Shown in pieces: positions 28,428-39,467 of a stretch of DNA of 53,928 nucleotides. The position numbers and the translations under genes were made by a program. The stretch lies in contig MESD01000166.1 of assembly GCA_001770815.1 (NCBI GenBank), forward strand, positions 1 to 53,928, written 5' to 3'. The notes below the pieces were generated by a model. That model was not told the DNA's origin and did no database searches. It saw only the letters and a list, made by a program, of their open reading frames with translations. Source of the DNA: Burkholderiales bacterium RIFCSPHIGHO2_12_FULL_69_20. Lineage in GTDB: Bacteria; Pseudomonadota; Gammaproteobacteria; Burkholderiales; Burkholderiaceae_C. Numbering within the stretch: position 1 is the stretch's first letter; every line of letters starts with the position of its first letter.

Positions 28428-29380
28428 GCGGCCACCGCCGGTGCAGCAACAGGCGCCGCAGAGGGGGCCGCCATCGGCGCGCCACTGCGCATGATCTCGA
28501 CGAACACGTCCTCCAGGTCGGCGCGGCCGATCTCCAGGTCTTCGATCTTCACGCCGGCCTCGCGCAGCATCGCCAGCTGGCGCTCGACCTCGGCCGCGTC
28601 ATGCGCCTTCAGCTGCACGATGCGGCCGGTGATGCGCGCCAGCGGGGCCAGCGCGGCCGGCAGCGCCTGGTCGGTCTTGAAGCGCAGCATGGTGCTGGCG
28701 GTGGCCGACAGCAGGTTGGCGGTACGGTCCAGCGCCACCAGCTGGCCCTGCTTGAGCATGCCGATGCGGTGGCACAGGGCCTCGGCTTCTTCGAGGTAGT
28801 GCGTGGTCAGCAGCACGGTGTGGCCTTCGTGGTTGAGGCGGGCGATGAAGGCCCACAGCGTCTGGCGCAGTTCCACGTCCACCCCCGCGGTGGGCTCGTC
28901 GAGCACGATCACCGGCGGGCGGTGCACCAGCGCCTGCGCCACCAGCACCCGGCGCTTCATGCCGCCCGAGAGCTGGCGCATGTTGGCATCGGCCTTGTCG
29001 GCGAGGCCCAGCTCGGCCAGCAGCTCGTCGATCCAGGCCTCGTTGCGGCGCACGCCGAAGTAGCCGCTCTGGATGCGCAGCGCCTCGCGCACCGAGAAGA
29101 ACGGGTCGAACACCAGCTCCTGCGGCACGATGCCCAGCGACTTGCGCGCCGCCGCCTCGTCGCGCTGCACGTCGTGGCCCATCACGGTGACGCGCCCGGC
29201 GGTGGGCCGGGTGAGGCCGGCGAGGATCGAGATCAACGTCGTCTTGCCGGCGCCGTTGGGCCCCAGCAAGCCGAAGAACTCGCCCTGGGCGATGTCGAAC
29301 GAAACCCCGGCCAGGGCGCGCAACGTGCCGCGGGCCCCTGTATAGGTCTTTTCTACTTGTTGAAAGCTGACGGCAGGCAT
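28424..29380 (-). CDS. ABC transporter ATP-binding protein
   Basis: The 318-residue product has Walker A LLGPNGAGKTTLI near 37-49, signature LSGGMKRRVLVAQAL near 139-153, Walker B VIVLDEPTAGVD near 160-171 and the switch His in LLTTHYLEEAEAL. A C-terminal extension of about 100 residues is typical of the YadG/NatA class. The start chosen is ATG at 29380. TACAAT (29395-29390) lies 9 bases upstream without a Shine-Dalgarno sequence. The gene is divergent from a TetR-type regulator, which may control it. Confidence 0.93.
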   Translation of the reverse strand: MPAVSFQQVEKTYTGARGTLRALAGVSFDIAQGEFFGLLGPNGAGKTTLISILAGLTRPTAGRVTVMGHDVQRDEAAARKSLGIVPQELVFDPFFSVREALRIQSGYFGVRRNEAWIDELLAELGLADKADANMRQLSGGMKRRVLVAQALVHRPPVIVLDEPTAGVDVELRQTLWAFIARLNHEGHTVLLTTHYLEEAEALCHRIGMLKQGQLVALDRTANLLSATASTMLRFKTDQALPAALAPLARITGRIVQLKAHDAAEVERQLAMLREAGVKIEDLEIGRADLEDVFVEIMRSGAPMAAPSAAPVAAPAVAA

Positions 29381-29389
29381 AGGGGCGCG

Positions 29390-29395
29390 ATTGTA
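29390..29395 (-). promoter_or_regulatory. -10 element 9 bases before the ABC ATPase gene
   Basis: TACAAT on the minus strand. The predicted transcript begins 1-3 bases before the ATG. No clear -35 box. Confidence 0.4.
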
Positions 29396-29459
29396 GGGAG
29401 AGCGATCAATGCCTGCTGGCGGGCTTGGTGCTAGATTGCCGCAGGCTTCCGGGCACACC

Positions 29460-30170
29460 ATGCAACCGTTCTCCTCGCAAGACCCTCCGCCTTCAAAACC
29501 TTCGGCCAAGGCCACCGCCAAAAAGCCGCGCCGCACCGCCGAGCGCATCCTGGAGGTGACGCTCGACCTGTTCAACCGCTTCGGCGAGCCCAACGTCAGC
29601 ACCACGCTGATCTCGGCCGAGCTGGGCATCAGCCCGGGCAACCTGTACTACCACTACCCGGCCAAGGACGAGCTGATCAACTCGCTGTTCGACCGCTACG
29701 AGCGCGGCCTGAACGACCTGCTGGCCGCCGCCGACAACGTGCGCAACGTCGAGGACGCCTGGCTGTTCTTCCACATGCTGTTCGAGCTGATCTGGCAGTA
29801 CCGCTTTCTCTACCGCGACCTGAACGACCTGCTCAGCAAGAACCGGCGGCTGGAGACGCATTTCCAGTTCGTGCTGAAGAACAAGTCGCGCGCGGTGGCC
29901 CAGGTGCTGGACGGCCTGACGCGCGGCAGCACGCTGCGCATCGACCGCCGCGAGAGCGAGCCGGTGTCCAGCGCGATGGTGGTGGTGCTGACCTACTGGC
30001 TCAGCTACGAGTACGTGCGCGATCCGCGCCGTGCGCTCGAGCCCGAAAGCGCCGCCGCGGCGCTGTCGCGCGGCGCCTACCATGTGCTGAGCCTGCTGAT
30101 GCCCTACCTCGATGCGCCCTCGCGCGAGCACCTGTTCCAGATCGCTGGCGCCTACCGCAGCGGCGATTGA
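29460..30170 (+). CDS. TetR/AcrR-family regulator
   Basis: The 236-residue product has the TetR helix-turn-helix at about 28-74 (RTAERILEVTLDLFNRFGEPNVSTT, then ISAELGISPGNLYYHYPAKDEL). The C-terminal ligand domain is all-helical. The start chosen is ATG at 29460, because TAGATT at 29432-29437 could be its -10 and because the ATG at 29409, despite a better Shine-Dalgarno sequence (GGGAG), would leave only 28 bases to the divergent ABC gene. The earlier start stays possible. Control of the divergent exporter is inferred from position. Confidence 0.88.
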   Translation: MQPFSSQDPPPSKPSAKATAKKPRRTAERILEVTLDLFNRFGEPNVSTTLISAELGISPGNLYYHYPAKDELINSLFDRYERGLNDLLAAADNVRNVEDAWLFFHMLFELIWQYRFLYRDLNDLLSKNRRLETHFQFVLKNKSRAVAQVLDGLTRGSTLRIDRRESEPVSSAMVVVLTYWLSYEYVRDPRRALEPESAAAALSRGAYHVLSLLMPYLDAPSREHLFQIAGAYRSGD

Positions 30171-30219
30171 TCACCCGCCCGACCCCGACCCCAGAACACA
30201 ACACACAACGGAGACCGAC

Positions 30220-30993
30220 ATGGCCAAGTGGACCGCCTTTCCCTACGACGACACCGACTACAGCCAGGACACCGCGTCCCTCAAAAAGCACTGGGCGCGC
30301 CTGCATGCCGGCGACGCCGAGCCGTTGCCCAAGGAGGCCGCGGTGCTGGCCGCGTGGGCGCTGTTCCATGCCGGCGAGTTCCAGAAGGCGCACGACGCCG
30401 GGCTGAAAGCCGGTGGCGCCGGCATCACCGTGGCCAACAAGGCCCAGGCCATCTATGCCACCTACCTGGAAAAGAGCGAGAAGACCCGGCTCGCGATGTT
30501 CCAGGAGGTGGCCGCACGCGCCGAGGCGCAGGCCGCCGAAGACCCCAAGAACGCCAACGCCCACTACTGGATGGCCTATGCGCTGGGCCGCTACAGCCAG
30601 GGCATCAGCGTGGCCAAGGCGCTTGCCCAGGGCCTGGGCAGCAAGGTCAAGCACGCACTGGAGACCACCATCCAGCTGCAACCCAAGCATGCCGATGCCC
30701 ACATCGCGCTGGGCGCCTTCCATGCCGAGGTGATCGACAAGGTGGGCAAGCTGCTGGGCCGCACGCAGGGCGCGGATGCCGCCACCGGGCTGAAGCTGTA
30801 CCAGCAGGCGCTGAAGCTGAACCCCGGTTCGGCGATCGGCATGGTCGAGTACGCCAACGGGCTGGTGATGCTCGAAGGCGACAAGCGCATGAAAGAAGCC
30901 GAGAAGCTCTACGCCCAGGCCGCGGCCTGCGAGGCCGTCGATGCGATGGATCGACTGGACATCGAGATGGCCAAGGCCGAGCTCGAAGACTGA
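30220..30993 (+). CDS. cytoplasmic TPR-like protein of unknown function
   Basis: The 257-residue product has no signal peptide. Its helical repeats resemble TPR, for example ALFHAGEFQKAHDAGLKAG near 47-65 and ANAHYWMAYALGRYSQG near 111-127, then HADAHIALGAFHAEVID. A regularly spaced LKLYQQALKLNPGSAIGMVEYANGL repeat follows. The start ATG at 30220 has GGAG upstream. I do not recognise a specific family with certainty. It lies 49 bases after the TetR gene and may share its transcript. Confidence 0.75.
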   Translation: MAKWTAFPYDDTDYSQDTASLKKHWARLHAGDAEPLPKEAAVLAAWALFHAGEFQKAHDAGLKAGGAGITVANKAQAIYATYLEKSEKTRLAMFQEVAARAEAQAAEDPKNANAHYWMAYALGRYSQGISVAKALAQGLGSKVKHALETTIQLQPKHADAHIALGAFHAEVIDKVGKLLGRTQGADAATGLKLYQQALKLNPGSAIGMVEYANGLVMLEGDKRMKEAEKLYAQAAACEAVDAMDRLDIEMAKAELED

Positions 30994-31024
30994 GGACCAC
31001 CGGGCCGGGCGCCCGAGGCGGTCC

Positions 31025-31027
<3 letters not shown>
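30991..31027. terminator. bidirectional hairpin between the TPR gene and proB
   Basis: TGAGGACC (30991-30998, including the TPR stop) pairs with GGTCCTCA (31020-31027, including the proB stop), with an inner CGGGC/GCCCG stem. Both converging genes end inside it. No U-tract. Confidence 0.55.
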
Positions 31028-33230
<2,203 letters not shown>

Positions 33231-33262
33231 TCATCCCTGGGCCGTCGGCCCCAAAAGAACAA

Positions 33263-33284
33263 AAGCCCCGGCAGGCCGGGGCTT
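33263..33284 (-). terminator. intrinsic terminator/attenuator between rpmA and obgE
   Basis: A 10-base stem (AAGCCCCGGC/GCCGGGGCTT) with a two-base loop. On the minus strand it is followed by TTTTGTTCTTTT. It lies after rpmA and 39 bases before the obgE start, so it should reduce transcription into obgE-proB. Confidence 0.8.
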
Positions 33285-33337
33285 GATCGGGGTGCCGGAT
33301 GCCGGCGCCCCGCGGGGCCTGCGGTCCGTCGTGAACG

Positions 33338-33595
33338 TCAGACCGGGGTGACGATGACCAAGTGGCGGTTCAGCGCACCCTTGATCGCAAACGACACCTG
33401 GCCGTCGACCAGCGCGAACAGCGTGTGGTCCTTGCCCATGCCGACGTTGTCGCCGGCGTGGAAACGGGTGCCGCGCTGGCGCACGATGATCGAGCCGGCC
33501 GGAATGGTCTGGCCGCCGAACACCTTCACGCCCAGCATCTTGGGTTGGGAATCGCGGCCGTTACGGGTTGAGCCGCCGCCCTTTTTCTGTGCCAT
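33338..33595 (-). CDS. rpmA: 50S ribosomal protein L27
   Basis: The 85-residue product starts [16 protein letters not shown], the conserved N-terminus that reaches toward the peptidyl-transferase centre, and continues [22 protein letters not shown]. No cleavable N-terminal extension of the firmicute type is present. It lies 33 bases after rplU. Length is normal. Confidence 0.98.
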   Translation of the reverse strand: MAQKKGGGSTRNGRDSQPKMLGVKVFGGQTIPAGSIIVRQRGTRFHAGDNVGMGKDHTLFALVDGQVSFAIKGALNRHLVIVTPV

Positions 33596-33628
33596 GGTTC
33601 AAATCTCCTGGTGACTGAAGGACGGGGA

Positions 33629-33940
33629 TCAAACGCCGATGGCGCCGATTTCCAGTTCGGTGTAGGTCTGGCGATGGCCGCCATGCTTCATGTAGTGCTT
33701 GCGGCGACGCATCTTGAAGATGCGAACCTTGTCATGCTTGCCGTGCGACACCACGGTGGCTTTCACCGTGGCGCCGGCCACCAAGGGAGTCCCGATCGTC
33801 AGATCAGCGCCGTTGCCGACAGCCAACACCTGGTCGATCACGATCTCTTGGCCCACGTCCGCAGCTATCTGTTCTACCTTGATCTTTTCGCCGGAAGCAA
33901 CCTTGAATTGCTTGCCACCGGTTTTTATGAGCGCGTACAT
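33629..33940 (-). CDS. rplU: 50S ribosomal protein L21
   Basis: The 103-residue product begins [25 protein letters not shown] and ends with the usual [16 protein letters not shown] basic block. It is the first gene of rplU-rpmA-obgE-proB. An extended -10 (TGCTATCAT, TATCAT at 34052-34047) lies about 105 bases upstream, within the 220-base gap shared with ispB. The rest of that gap shows no gene. Confidence 0.98.
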   Translation of the reverse strand: MYALIKTGGKQFKVASGEKIKVEQIAADVGQEIVIDQVLAVGNGADLTIGTPLVAGATVKATVVSHGKHDKVRIFKMRRRKHYMKHGGHRQTYTELEIGAIGV

Positions 33941-34046
33941 AAGTGCCTCTATCTGCCTCTATCGATTAAGAGATGTGCCTTCTCGATGGCGACCCCATCA
34001 GTTGCTGGCCGCCACGATCCCGCGGCTAGCGCCGAAAGAACCTGGG

Positions 34047-34052
34047 ATGATA
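34047..34052 (-). promoter_or_regulatory. candidate rplU -10 (extended)
   Basis: TATCAT on the minus strand, preceded by TG one base upstream. The -35 match is poor, which extended -10 promoters tolerate. Confidence 0.4.
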
Positions 34053-34126
34053 GCAGAGTCCCCGGGTTTACACGCGTCGGCCCATCGCCTGGCGCCAGCC
34101 AACCCGGCAGCAGCGCGGGTGATCCC

Positions 34127-34132
34127 TATAAT
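34127..34132 (+). promoter_or_regulatory. ispB -10 element
   Basis: A perfect TATAAT, 28 bases before the GTG start of ispB. A clear -35 box is missing. Confidence 0.55.
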
Positions 34133-34160
34133 TTGCAGCTCTCTAGAGACCAGAGCCCCC

Positions 34161-35144
34161 GTGACCGACCTCCTCACTCCCGCATCGGCCGAAGTCGATC
34201 CGATGGCCGCCGACATGCTGCGGGTCGACGAGGTGATCCGCCTGCGCCTGGCCTCCGAGGTGGCGCTGATCAACCAGATCTCGCACTACATCGTCAGCGC
34301 CGGCGGCAAGCGCATCCGCCCGCGTCTGGTGCTGCTGTTCGCCCAGGCGCTGGGCTTCGACGGCCCCGAGCAGCACGAACTGGCGGCCACCGTCGAGTTC
34401 ATCCACACCGCCACGCTGCTGCACGACGACGTGGTCGACGAATCCTCGCTGCGGCGCGGCCGGCAGACGGCCAACGCGCTGTTCGGCAACGCCGCCAGCG
34501 TATTGGTGGGCGACTTCCTCTACTCGCGCGCCTTCCAGATGATGGTCAGCGTCAACCGCATGCGGGTGCTCGAGGTGCTGGCCGACGCCACCAACGTGAT
34601 CGCCGAGGGCGAGGTGCTGCAGTTGATGAACATGCACGACCCCGACCTGGCGGTCGACGACTACCTGCGCGTGATCCGCTACAAGACCGCCAAGCTGTTC
34701 GAGGCCAGCGCTCGCCTGGGTGCCGTGCTGGCCGATGCGCCCCTTGCGGTGGAAGAAGCCTGCGCCGACTACGGCCGCTCGCTGGGCACGGCGTTCCAGC
34801 TGGTGGACGACCTGCTCGACTACGAAGGAGACACCCAGGCGCTGGGCAAGAACGTCGGCGATGACCTGCGCGAAGGCAAACCCACGCTGCCGCTGCTGGT
34901 GGCGATGGCGCGTAGCACCGAGGATGAGCGGCGTCTGATCCGCCACGCCATCGAGCACGGCGAGCCCGACCGGCTCGATGAGATCTTGTCCATCGTGCGC
35001 CGCACCGGGGCGCTGGACGCCACCCGCGAGGCCGCGCGCGCCGAAGCCGACAAGGCCCGCAATGCACTTTCGGCACTGCCCGATTCAATGGCGCGAAAGG
35101 CTCTGCTAGAATTATGTGCTCGGTCGGTGGAGCGATCCTCCTGA
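34161..35144 (+). CDS. ispB: octaprenyl diphosphate synthase
   Basis: IspB makes the ubiquinone side chain from isoprenoid precursors (compare ispE). The 327-residue product shows GGKRIRPRLVLL near 50-61, the first Asp-rich motif LLHDDVVDES (Asp89-Asp93) and the second LVDDLLDYEGD (Asp216-Asp220). The start chosen is GTG at 34161, just after the TATAAT promoter. ATG at 34203 is the alternative and would remove 14 residues. The upstream open frame runs antisense over rplU and is rejected. Confidence 0.94.
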   Translation: MTDLLTPASAEVDPMAADMLRVDEVIRLRLASEVALINQISHYIVSAGGKRIRPRLVLLFAQALGFDGPEQHELAATVEFIHTATLLHDDVVDESSLRRGRQTANALFGNAASVLVGDFLYSRAFQMMVSVNRMRVLEVLADATNVIAEGEVLQLMNMHDPDLAVDDYLRVIRYKTAKLFEASARLGAVLADAPLAVEEACADYGRSLGTAFQLVDDLLDYEGDTQALGKNVGDDLREGKPTLPLLVAMARSTEDERRLIRHAIEHGEPDRLDEILSIVRRTGALDATREAARAEADKARNALSALPDSMARKALLELCARSVERSS

Positions 35145-35207
35145 ACTGATCGAGACATGAGTCGGCCCCCATTGCTTGCAGTGATTTGCAATGTGTGAGG
35201 CCTTCAT

Positions 35208-35284
35208 CGGGGTGTAGCTTAGCCTGGTAGAGCGCTACGTTCGGGACGTAGAGGCCGGAGGTTCGAATCCTCTCACCCCGACCA
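35208..35284 (+). tRNA. tRNA-Pro (anticodon CGG)
   Basis: The 77-base cloverleaf has an encoded CCA. The acceptor CGGGGTG pairs perfectly with CACCCCG. The D-arm contains AGCCTGGTAGAGCGC. The anticodon stem CTACG/CGTAG encloses TTCGGGA with anticodon CGG. The T-arm is GGAGGTTCGAATCCTC with A73. It resembles E. coli proK throughout. Confidence 0.97.
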
Positions 35285-35478
35285 GAATTTCCTCCCTTGC
35301 AGCCATCGCTGCCCACCCAATGGTGGTTGCGCAGTGCGCTGAAGCGAGCATCTTGTGTCGCTGGCGGCCGCCGGCCGCGGCGATCTGGGCCCGAAAGCAG
35401 CCGCATCTAGGGGTTACAGTGTGCGTTTTGTCGGTGATCATGCTGTGATCATCGGGATACGCCTCCGTCGAAGCCGCC

Positions 35479-37194
35479 TTGGAAACACTGGTCGAACCAC
35501 CGCAGTCCTCCCTCTCCGGCGTGGCGAGGGTGCTGGTGCACGCCGGCAAGCTCAGCAGCAAGGCCGCTGAAGACCTGGCCAAGTCGGCCAAGGACCGCAA
35601 GATCAGCTTCATCGGCGCGGTGATCGCCTCGGGCGCGGTGTCGCCCTTCGACCTGGCCCACACGCTGTCGACCGCACTGGCGCTGCCGCTGCTCGATCTG
35701 TCGTCGGTCGATTTCGAGCGTCTGCCCAAGGGCATCGTCGATACCAAGCTGGCGGTGCAATACCAACTGGTGATGCTCGGCCGGCGCGGCAACCGGCTGT
35801 TCATCGGCGGCGCCGACCCCACCGATCAGGAGGCGGTCGAGCGCATCAAGTTCGCCACGCAACTGGCGCCCGAGTGGGTGATCGTCGAGTACGACAAGTT
35901 GGCGCGGCTGATGGAGTCGCAAGGCGCCACCGCCACCGAGACGCTGGAGGCGCTGACCGCCGACGACTTCGAGTTCGACGTCACCGACGATGCCAGCGCG
36001 CCCGAGACCAACGAGGTGGTCTCCGAGGTGGAAGACGCGCCGGTGGTGCGCTTCCTGCAGAAGATGCTGATCGACGCGATCAACCTGCGCGCCTCCGACC
36101 TGCACTTCGAGCCCTACGAATACAACTACCGCGTGCGCTTCCGCGTCGACGGCGAACTGCGCGAGATCACGCAGCCGCCGATCGCCATCAAGGAAAAGCT
36201 CGCCTCGCGCATCAAGGTCATCAGCCGGCTCGACATCGCCGAGAAACGCGTGCCGCAAGACGGCCGCATGAAGATGAAGTTCGGCAGCAAGGCGATCGAC
36301 TTCCGGGTGTCGACGCTGCCCACGCTGTTCGGCGAAAAGATCGTGATCCGGATCCTCGACCCGTCGTCGGCCAAGGTGGGCATCGAGGCCCTGGGCTACG
36401 AAAAGATCGAGAAAGAGCGCCTGATGACCGCCATCGTGCGGCCCTACGGCATGGTGCTGGTCACCGGGCCCACCGGCTCGGGCAAGACGGTGTCGCTCTA
36501 CACCTGCCTGAACATCCTGAACCAGCCAGGCGTGAACATCTCGACCGTGGAAGACCCGGCCGAAATCAACCTGCCGGGCGTCAACCAGGTCAACGTCAAC
36601 GACCGCGCCGGCCTCACCTTCTCGGCAGCGCTGAAGTCCTTTTTGCGGCAGGACCCGGACATCATCATGGTCGGCGAGATCCGCGATCTGGAAACTGCCG
36701 ACATCGCCATCAAGGCCGCGCAGACCGGCCACATGGTGATGAGCACGCTGCACACCAACGACGCGCCGACCACGCTGACGCGGCTGCTCAACATGGGCGT
36801 GGCGCCGTTCAACATCGCCTCCAGCGTGATCCTGATCACGGCCCAGCGCCTGGCGCGGCGGCTGTGCGAGAACTGCAAGACGCCGGCCGACTACCCTCGT
36901 GAGGCCATGCTGCGTGCCGGTTATGAACCCGAAGACCTCGACGGCGCCTGGAAGCCGTTCCGCGCCGTGGGCTGCTCGGCCTGCAACAGCGGCTACAAGG
37001 GCCGCGTGGGCGTCTATCAGGTGATGCCGATCACCGAGGCCATCCAGCGCATCATCCTGACCGAGGGCACGGCGATGGACATTGCCGAGCAGGCCAAGCG
37101 CGAGGGCGTGCGCGACCTGCGGCAATCGGGCCTGATCAAGGTGCGCCAGGGCGTGACCACGCTCGAAGAGATCATCGCGGTGACCAACCAGTGA
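35479..37194 (+). CDS. pilB: type IV pilus assembly ATPase PilB
   Basis: PilB drives pilin polymerisation at the inner membrane. The 571-residue product has an N-terminal T2SSE domain (about 20-170), the GspE/PilB core with Walker A GPTGSGKT (330-337), Asp box and Walker B IIMVGEIRDLETAD, His box STLHTNDAPTT, and a tetracysteine zinc site (C-X2-C near 462, C-X2-C near 498). The start chosen is TTG at 35479. An in-frame stop at 35446 and the absence of ATG or GTG between leave it as the only plausible codon. pilC and pilD follow. Confidence 0.95.
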   Translation: METLVEPPQSSLSGVARVLVHAGKLSSKAAEDLAKSAKDRKISFIGAVIASGAVSPFDLAHTLSTALALPLLDLSSVDFERLPKGIVDTKLAVQYQLVMLGRRGNRLFIGGADPTDQEAVERIKFATQLAPEWVIVEYDKLARLMESQGATATETLEALTADDFEFDVTDDASAPETNEVVSEVEDAPVVRFLQKMLIDAINLRASDLHFEPYEYNYRVRFRVDGELREITQPPIAIKEKLASRIKVISRLDIAEKRVPQDGRMKMKFGSKAIDFRVSTLPTLFGEKIVIRILDPSSAKVGIEALGYEKIEKERLMTAIVRPYGMVLVTGPTGSGKTVSLYTCLNILNQPGVNISTVEDPAEINLPGVNQVNVNDRAGLTFSAALKSFLRQDPDIIMVGEIRDLETADIAIKAAQTGHMVMSTLHTNDAPTTLTRLLNMGVAPFNIASSVILITAQRLARRLCENCKTPADYPREAMLRAGYEPEDLDGAWKPFRAVGCSACNSGYKGRVGVYQVMPITEAIQRIILTEGTAMDIAEQAKREGVRDLRQSGLIKVRQGVTTLEEIIAVTNQ

Positions 37195-37310
37195 GGCCTC
37201 GTTTGCCGGCAAGACCCGCGCGGGCGCCGCACCCGCGGCACCCCCATCCCACACCCGACCGGTGGTGCCGGCGCTGAGCGCGCCGCCCACCCACCCGACC
37301 CGGAGCACGC

Positions 37311-38531
37311 ATGGCGACTGCAGCAGCCGCGAGAAGCATCAAGGAACTCGTCTTCGAATGGGAAGGCAAGGACAAGAACGGCAAGATCGTCCGCGGCGAG
37401 ATCCGCGCCGGCGGCGAAGCTCAGGTCAGCGCCAGCCTGCGCCGCCAGGGCATCCTGCTGACCAAGCTGAAGAAGCGCCGCACCAGCGGAGGCAGTTCGG
37501 TCAAGCAGAAGGACATCGCCCTCTTCACGCGCCAGCTCGCCACCATGATGAAGGCCGGCGTGCCGCTGCTGCAGGCCTTCGACATCGTGGGCCGCGGCGC
37601 CACCAACCCGCGCCTGACCAAGCTGCTGGGCGACATCCGCGCCGACGTGGAAACCGGCACCAGCCTGTCAGCCGCGTTCCGCAAGCACCCGATGCACTTC
37701 GACGCGCTGTACTGCAATCTGGTCGAGGCCGGTGAAGCCGGCGGCATCCTCGAGCAGTTGCTCGACCGCCTGGCCATCTACCAGGAAAAGACGCTGGCGC
37801 TGAAGGGCAAGATCAAGTCGGCGCTGATGTACCCGATCGCCGTGCTCACCGTCGCTTTCATCGTGGTGGTGGTGATCATGATCAAGGTGATCCCGGCCTT
37901 CAAGGACGTGTTCAGCAGTTTCGGCGCCGACCTGCCCGCGCCCACGCTGCTGGTGATCGCGATGTCGGAGTTCTTCGTCTCGTACTGGCCGGTGATCTTC
38001 GGCGTTATGGCCGGCGGCGGCTACATGTTCATGCAGACCTGGAAACGCTCGGTCAAGATGCAGATGGTGATGGACCGGCTGCTGCTGCGCATCCCGATCT
38101 TCGGCAACCTGATCAACAAGTCAGTGATCGCGCGCTGGACGCGCACGCTGTCGACGATGTTCGCCGCCGGTGTGCCACTGGTCGAGGCGCTCGATTCGGT
38201 GGGCGGTGCCGCGGGCAACGCGGTGTATGCCGAGGCCACGCAGAAGATCCAGCGCGACGTGTCGACCGGCAGCGCGCTCACCACGTCGATGCAGAGCACC
38301 GGCGTGTTCCCGAACATGGTGATCCAGATGGCCTCGATCGGCGAGGAATCCGGCTCGCTCGACCACATGCTGGCCAAGGCCGCCGAGTTCTACGAGGAAG
38401 AGGTCGACGACATGGTCAAGGGCCTGTCCAGCCTGATGGAGCCGATCATCATCGTGGTGCTGGGCACCATCATCGGCGGCATCGTGGTGGCGATGTACCT
38501 GCCCATCTTCAAGATCGGCCAGGTGGTCTGA
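37311..38531 (+). CDS. pilC: type IV pilus inner-membrane platform protein PilC
   Basis: The 406-residue product has two repeated T2SSF domains (KDIALFTRQLATMMKAGVPLL near 64-84 and IARWTRTLSTMFAAGVPLVEAL near 273-294). Each is followed by transmembrane helices (AVLTVAFIVVVVIMIKVIP and IIIVVLGTIIGGIVVAMYLP). It anchors PilB at the inner membrane. The start ATG at 37311 has CGGAG upstream and lies 116 bases after pilB. The stop is one base before pilD. Confidence 0.96.
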   Translation: MATAAAARSIKELVFEWEGKDKNGKIVRGEIRAGGEAQVSASLRRQGILLTKLKKRRTSGGSSVKQKDIALFTRQLATMMKAGVPLLQAFDIVGRGATNPRLTKLLGDIRADVETGTSLSAAFRKHPMHFDALYCNLVEAGEAGGILEQLLDRLAIYQEKTLALKGKIKSALMYPIAVLTVAFIVVVVIMIKVIPAFKDVFSSFGADLPAPTLLVIAMSEFFVSYWPVIFGVMAGGGYMFMQTWKRSVKMQMVMDRLLLRIPIFGNLINKSVIARWTRTLSTMFAAGVPLVEALDSVGGAAGNAVYAEATQKIQRDVSTGSALTTSMQSTGVFPNMVIQMASIGEESGSLDHMLAKAAEFYEEEVDDMVKGLSSLMEPIIIVVLGTIIGGIVVAMYLPIFKIGQVV

Positions 38532-38532
38532 C

Positions 38533-39465
38533 GTGGGCCTGCCCCCGACAGAGATCCTGCTCTCGCCCTGGTTGCTGGCCGTGCTCGGCCTGGTGGTCGG
38601 CAGCTTTCTCAACGTGGTGATCCACCGTTTGCCGCAGCTGCTGGAGCGCGAGTGGCTGGCCGACGCAGCCGGCTACCTGCAAGACAGCGCCACGATGACC
38701 CGCGTGCTGGGCGCCCCGCTCGCGCGCACCGACGAGCTGGCGCGCCAGGGTGCGGCACTGGCCGCCGAGGTGGACGCACTGCCGGCGATGAGCCTGTCGC
38801 GCCCGCGTTCGCGCTGCCCGCAGTGCGGCCACCAGCTGGCCTGGCACGAGAACATCCCGCTGCTGGGCTGGCTGCGGCTGGGCGGCAAGTGCTCATCCTG
38901 CGGTACACGCATCTCGGCGCGTTACCCCATCGTCGAAGTGCTCACCGGCGCGCTGTTTGCCGCCGCCGCCTGGCAGGCCGGCCCCACCGCCGCCGCGGCG
39001 GTGTATTGCGTCGCGCTGGCGCTGCTGATCGCTGCCGCCTTCATCGACCTCGACACCACCTTGCTGCCCGACAACCTGACGCTGCCGCTGATCGGCCTCG
39101 GTCTGGCGGCGGCTTGGCAGCGTTGGATCCCGGTCTCGCTGGCCGACGCCGCGCTGGGCGCCTTCTTCGGCTACTTCGCGCTGTGGTTCGTGGCGGCCGT
39201 CTACAAGCTGGTGCGCGGCGTGCAGGGCATGGCCGAGGGCGACTTCAAGCTGCTGGCCGGCCTGGGCGCACTGCTGGGCTGGCAAGCCCTGCCGACCATC
39301 ATCCTGCTGTCGTCGGCGGTGGGGGCGGTGGTCGGCATCTTCATGATCGTGGCGCGCGGCCACGGCCGCAACGTGCCGATCCCCTTCGGCCCGTACCTGG
39401 CGGGCGGTGGCGTGGCGGCGCTGTTCTTCGGCGCGCAGCTCAACGGGTTGTGGTCGGGGGTTTGA
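38533..39465 (+). CDS. pilD: prepilin peptidase / N-methyltransferase PilD
   Basis: PilD cleaves and methylates type IV prepilins. The 310-residue polytopic product has the N-terminal methylase region with the zinc-type tetracysteine C-X2-C (95, 98) and C-X2-C (120, 123). The two catalytic aspartates lie in AAFIDLDTTLLPD and MAEGDFKLLAG. A roughly 40-residue linker before the first CxxC is slightly long. The start is GTG at 38533, directly after pilC. Confidence 0.95.
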   Translation: MGLPPTEILLSPWLLAVLGLVVGSFLNVVIHRLPQLLEREWLADAAGYLQDSATMTRVLGAPLARTDELARQGAALAAEVDALPAMSLSRPRSRCPQCGHQLAWHENIPLLGWLRLGGKCSSCGTRISARYPIVEVLTGALFAAAAWQAGPTAAAAVYCVALALLIAAAFIDLDTTLLPDNLTLPLIGLGLAAAWQRWIPVSLADAALGAFFGYFALWFVAAVYKLVRGVQGMAEGDFKLLAGLGALLGWQALPTIILLSSAVGAVVGIFMIVARGHGRNVPIPFGPYLAGGGVAALFFGAQLNGLWSGV

Positions 39466-39467
39466 CG

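Noticed and set aside
29409..29459. ATG at 29409 as the start of the TetR gene
   Set aside because: It has a fair Shine-Dalgarno sequence but leaves only 28 bases to the divergent ABC gene and would cover a possible -10. It is kept as an alternative, not the main call.
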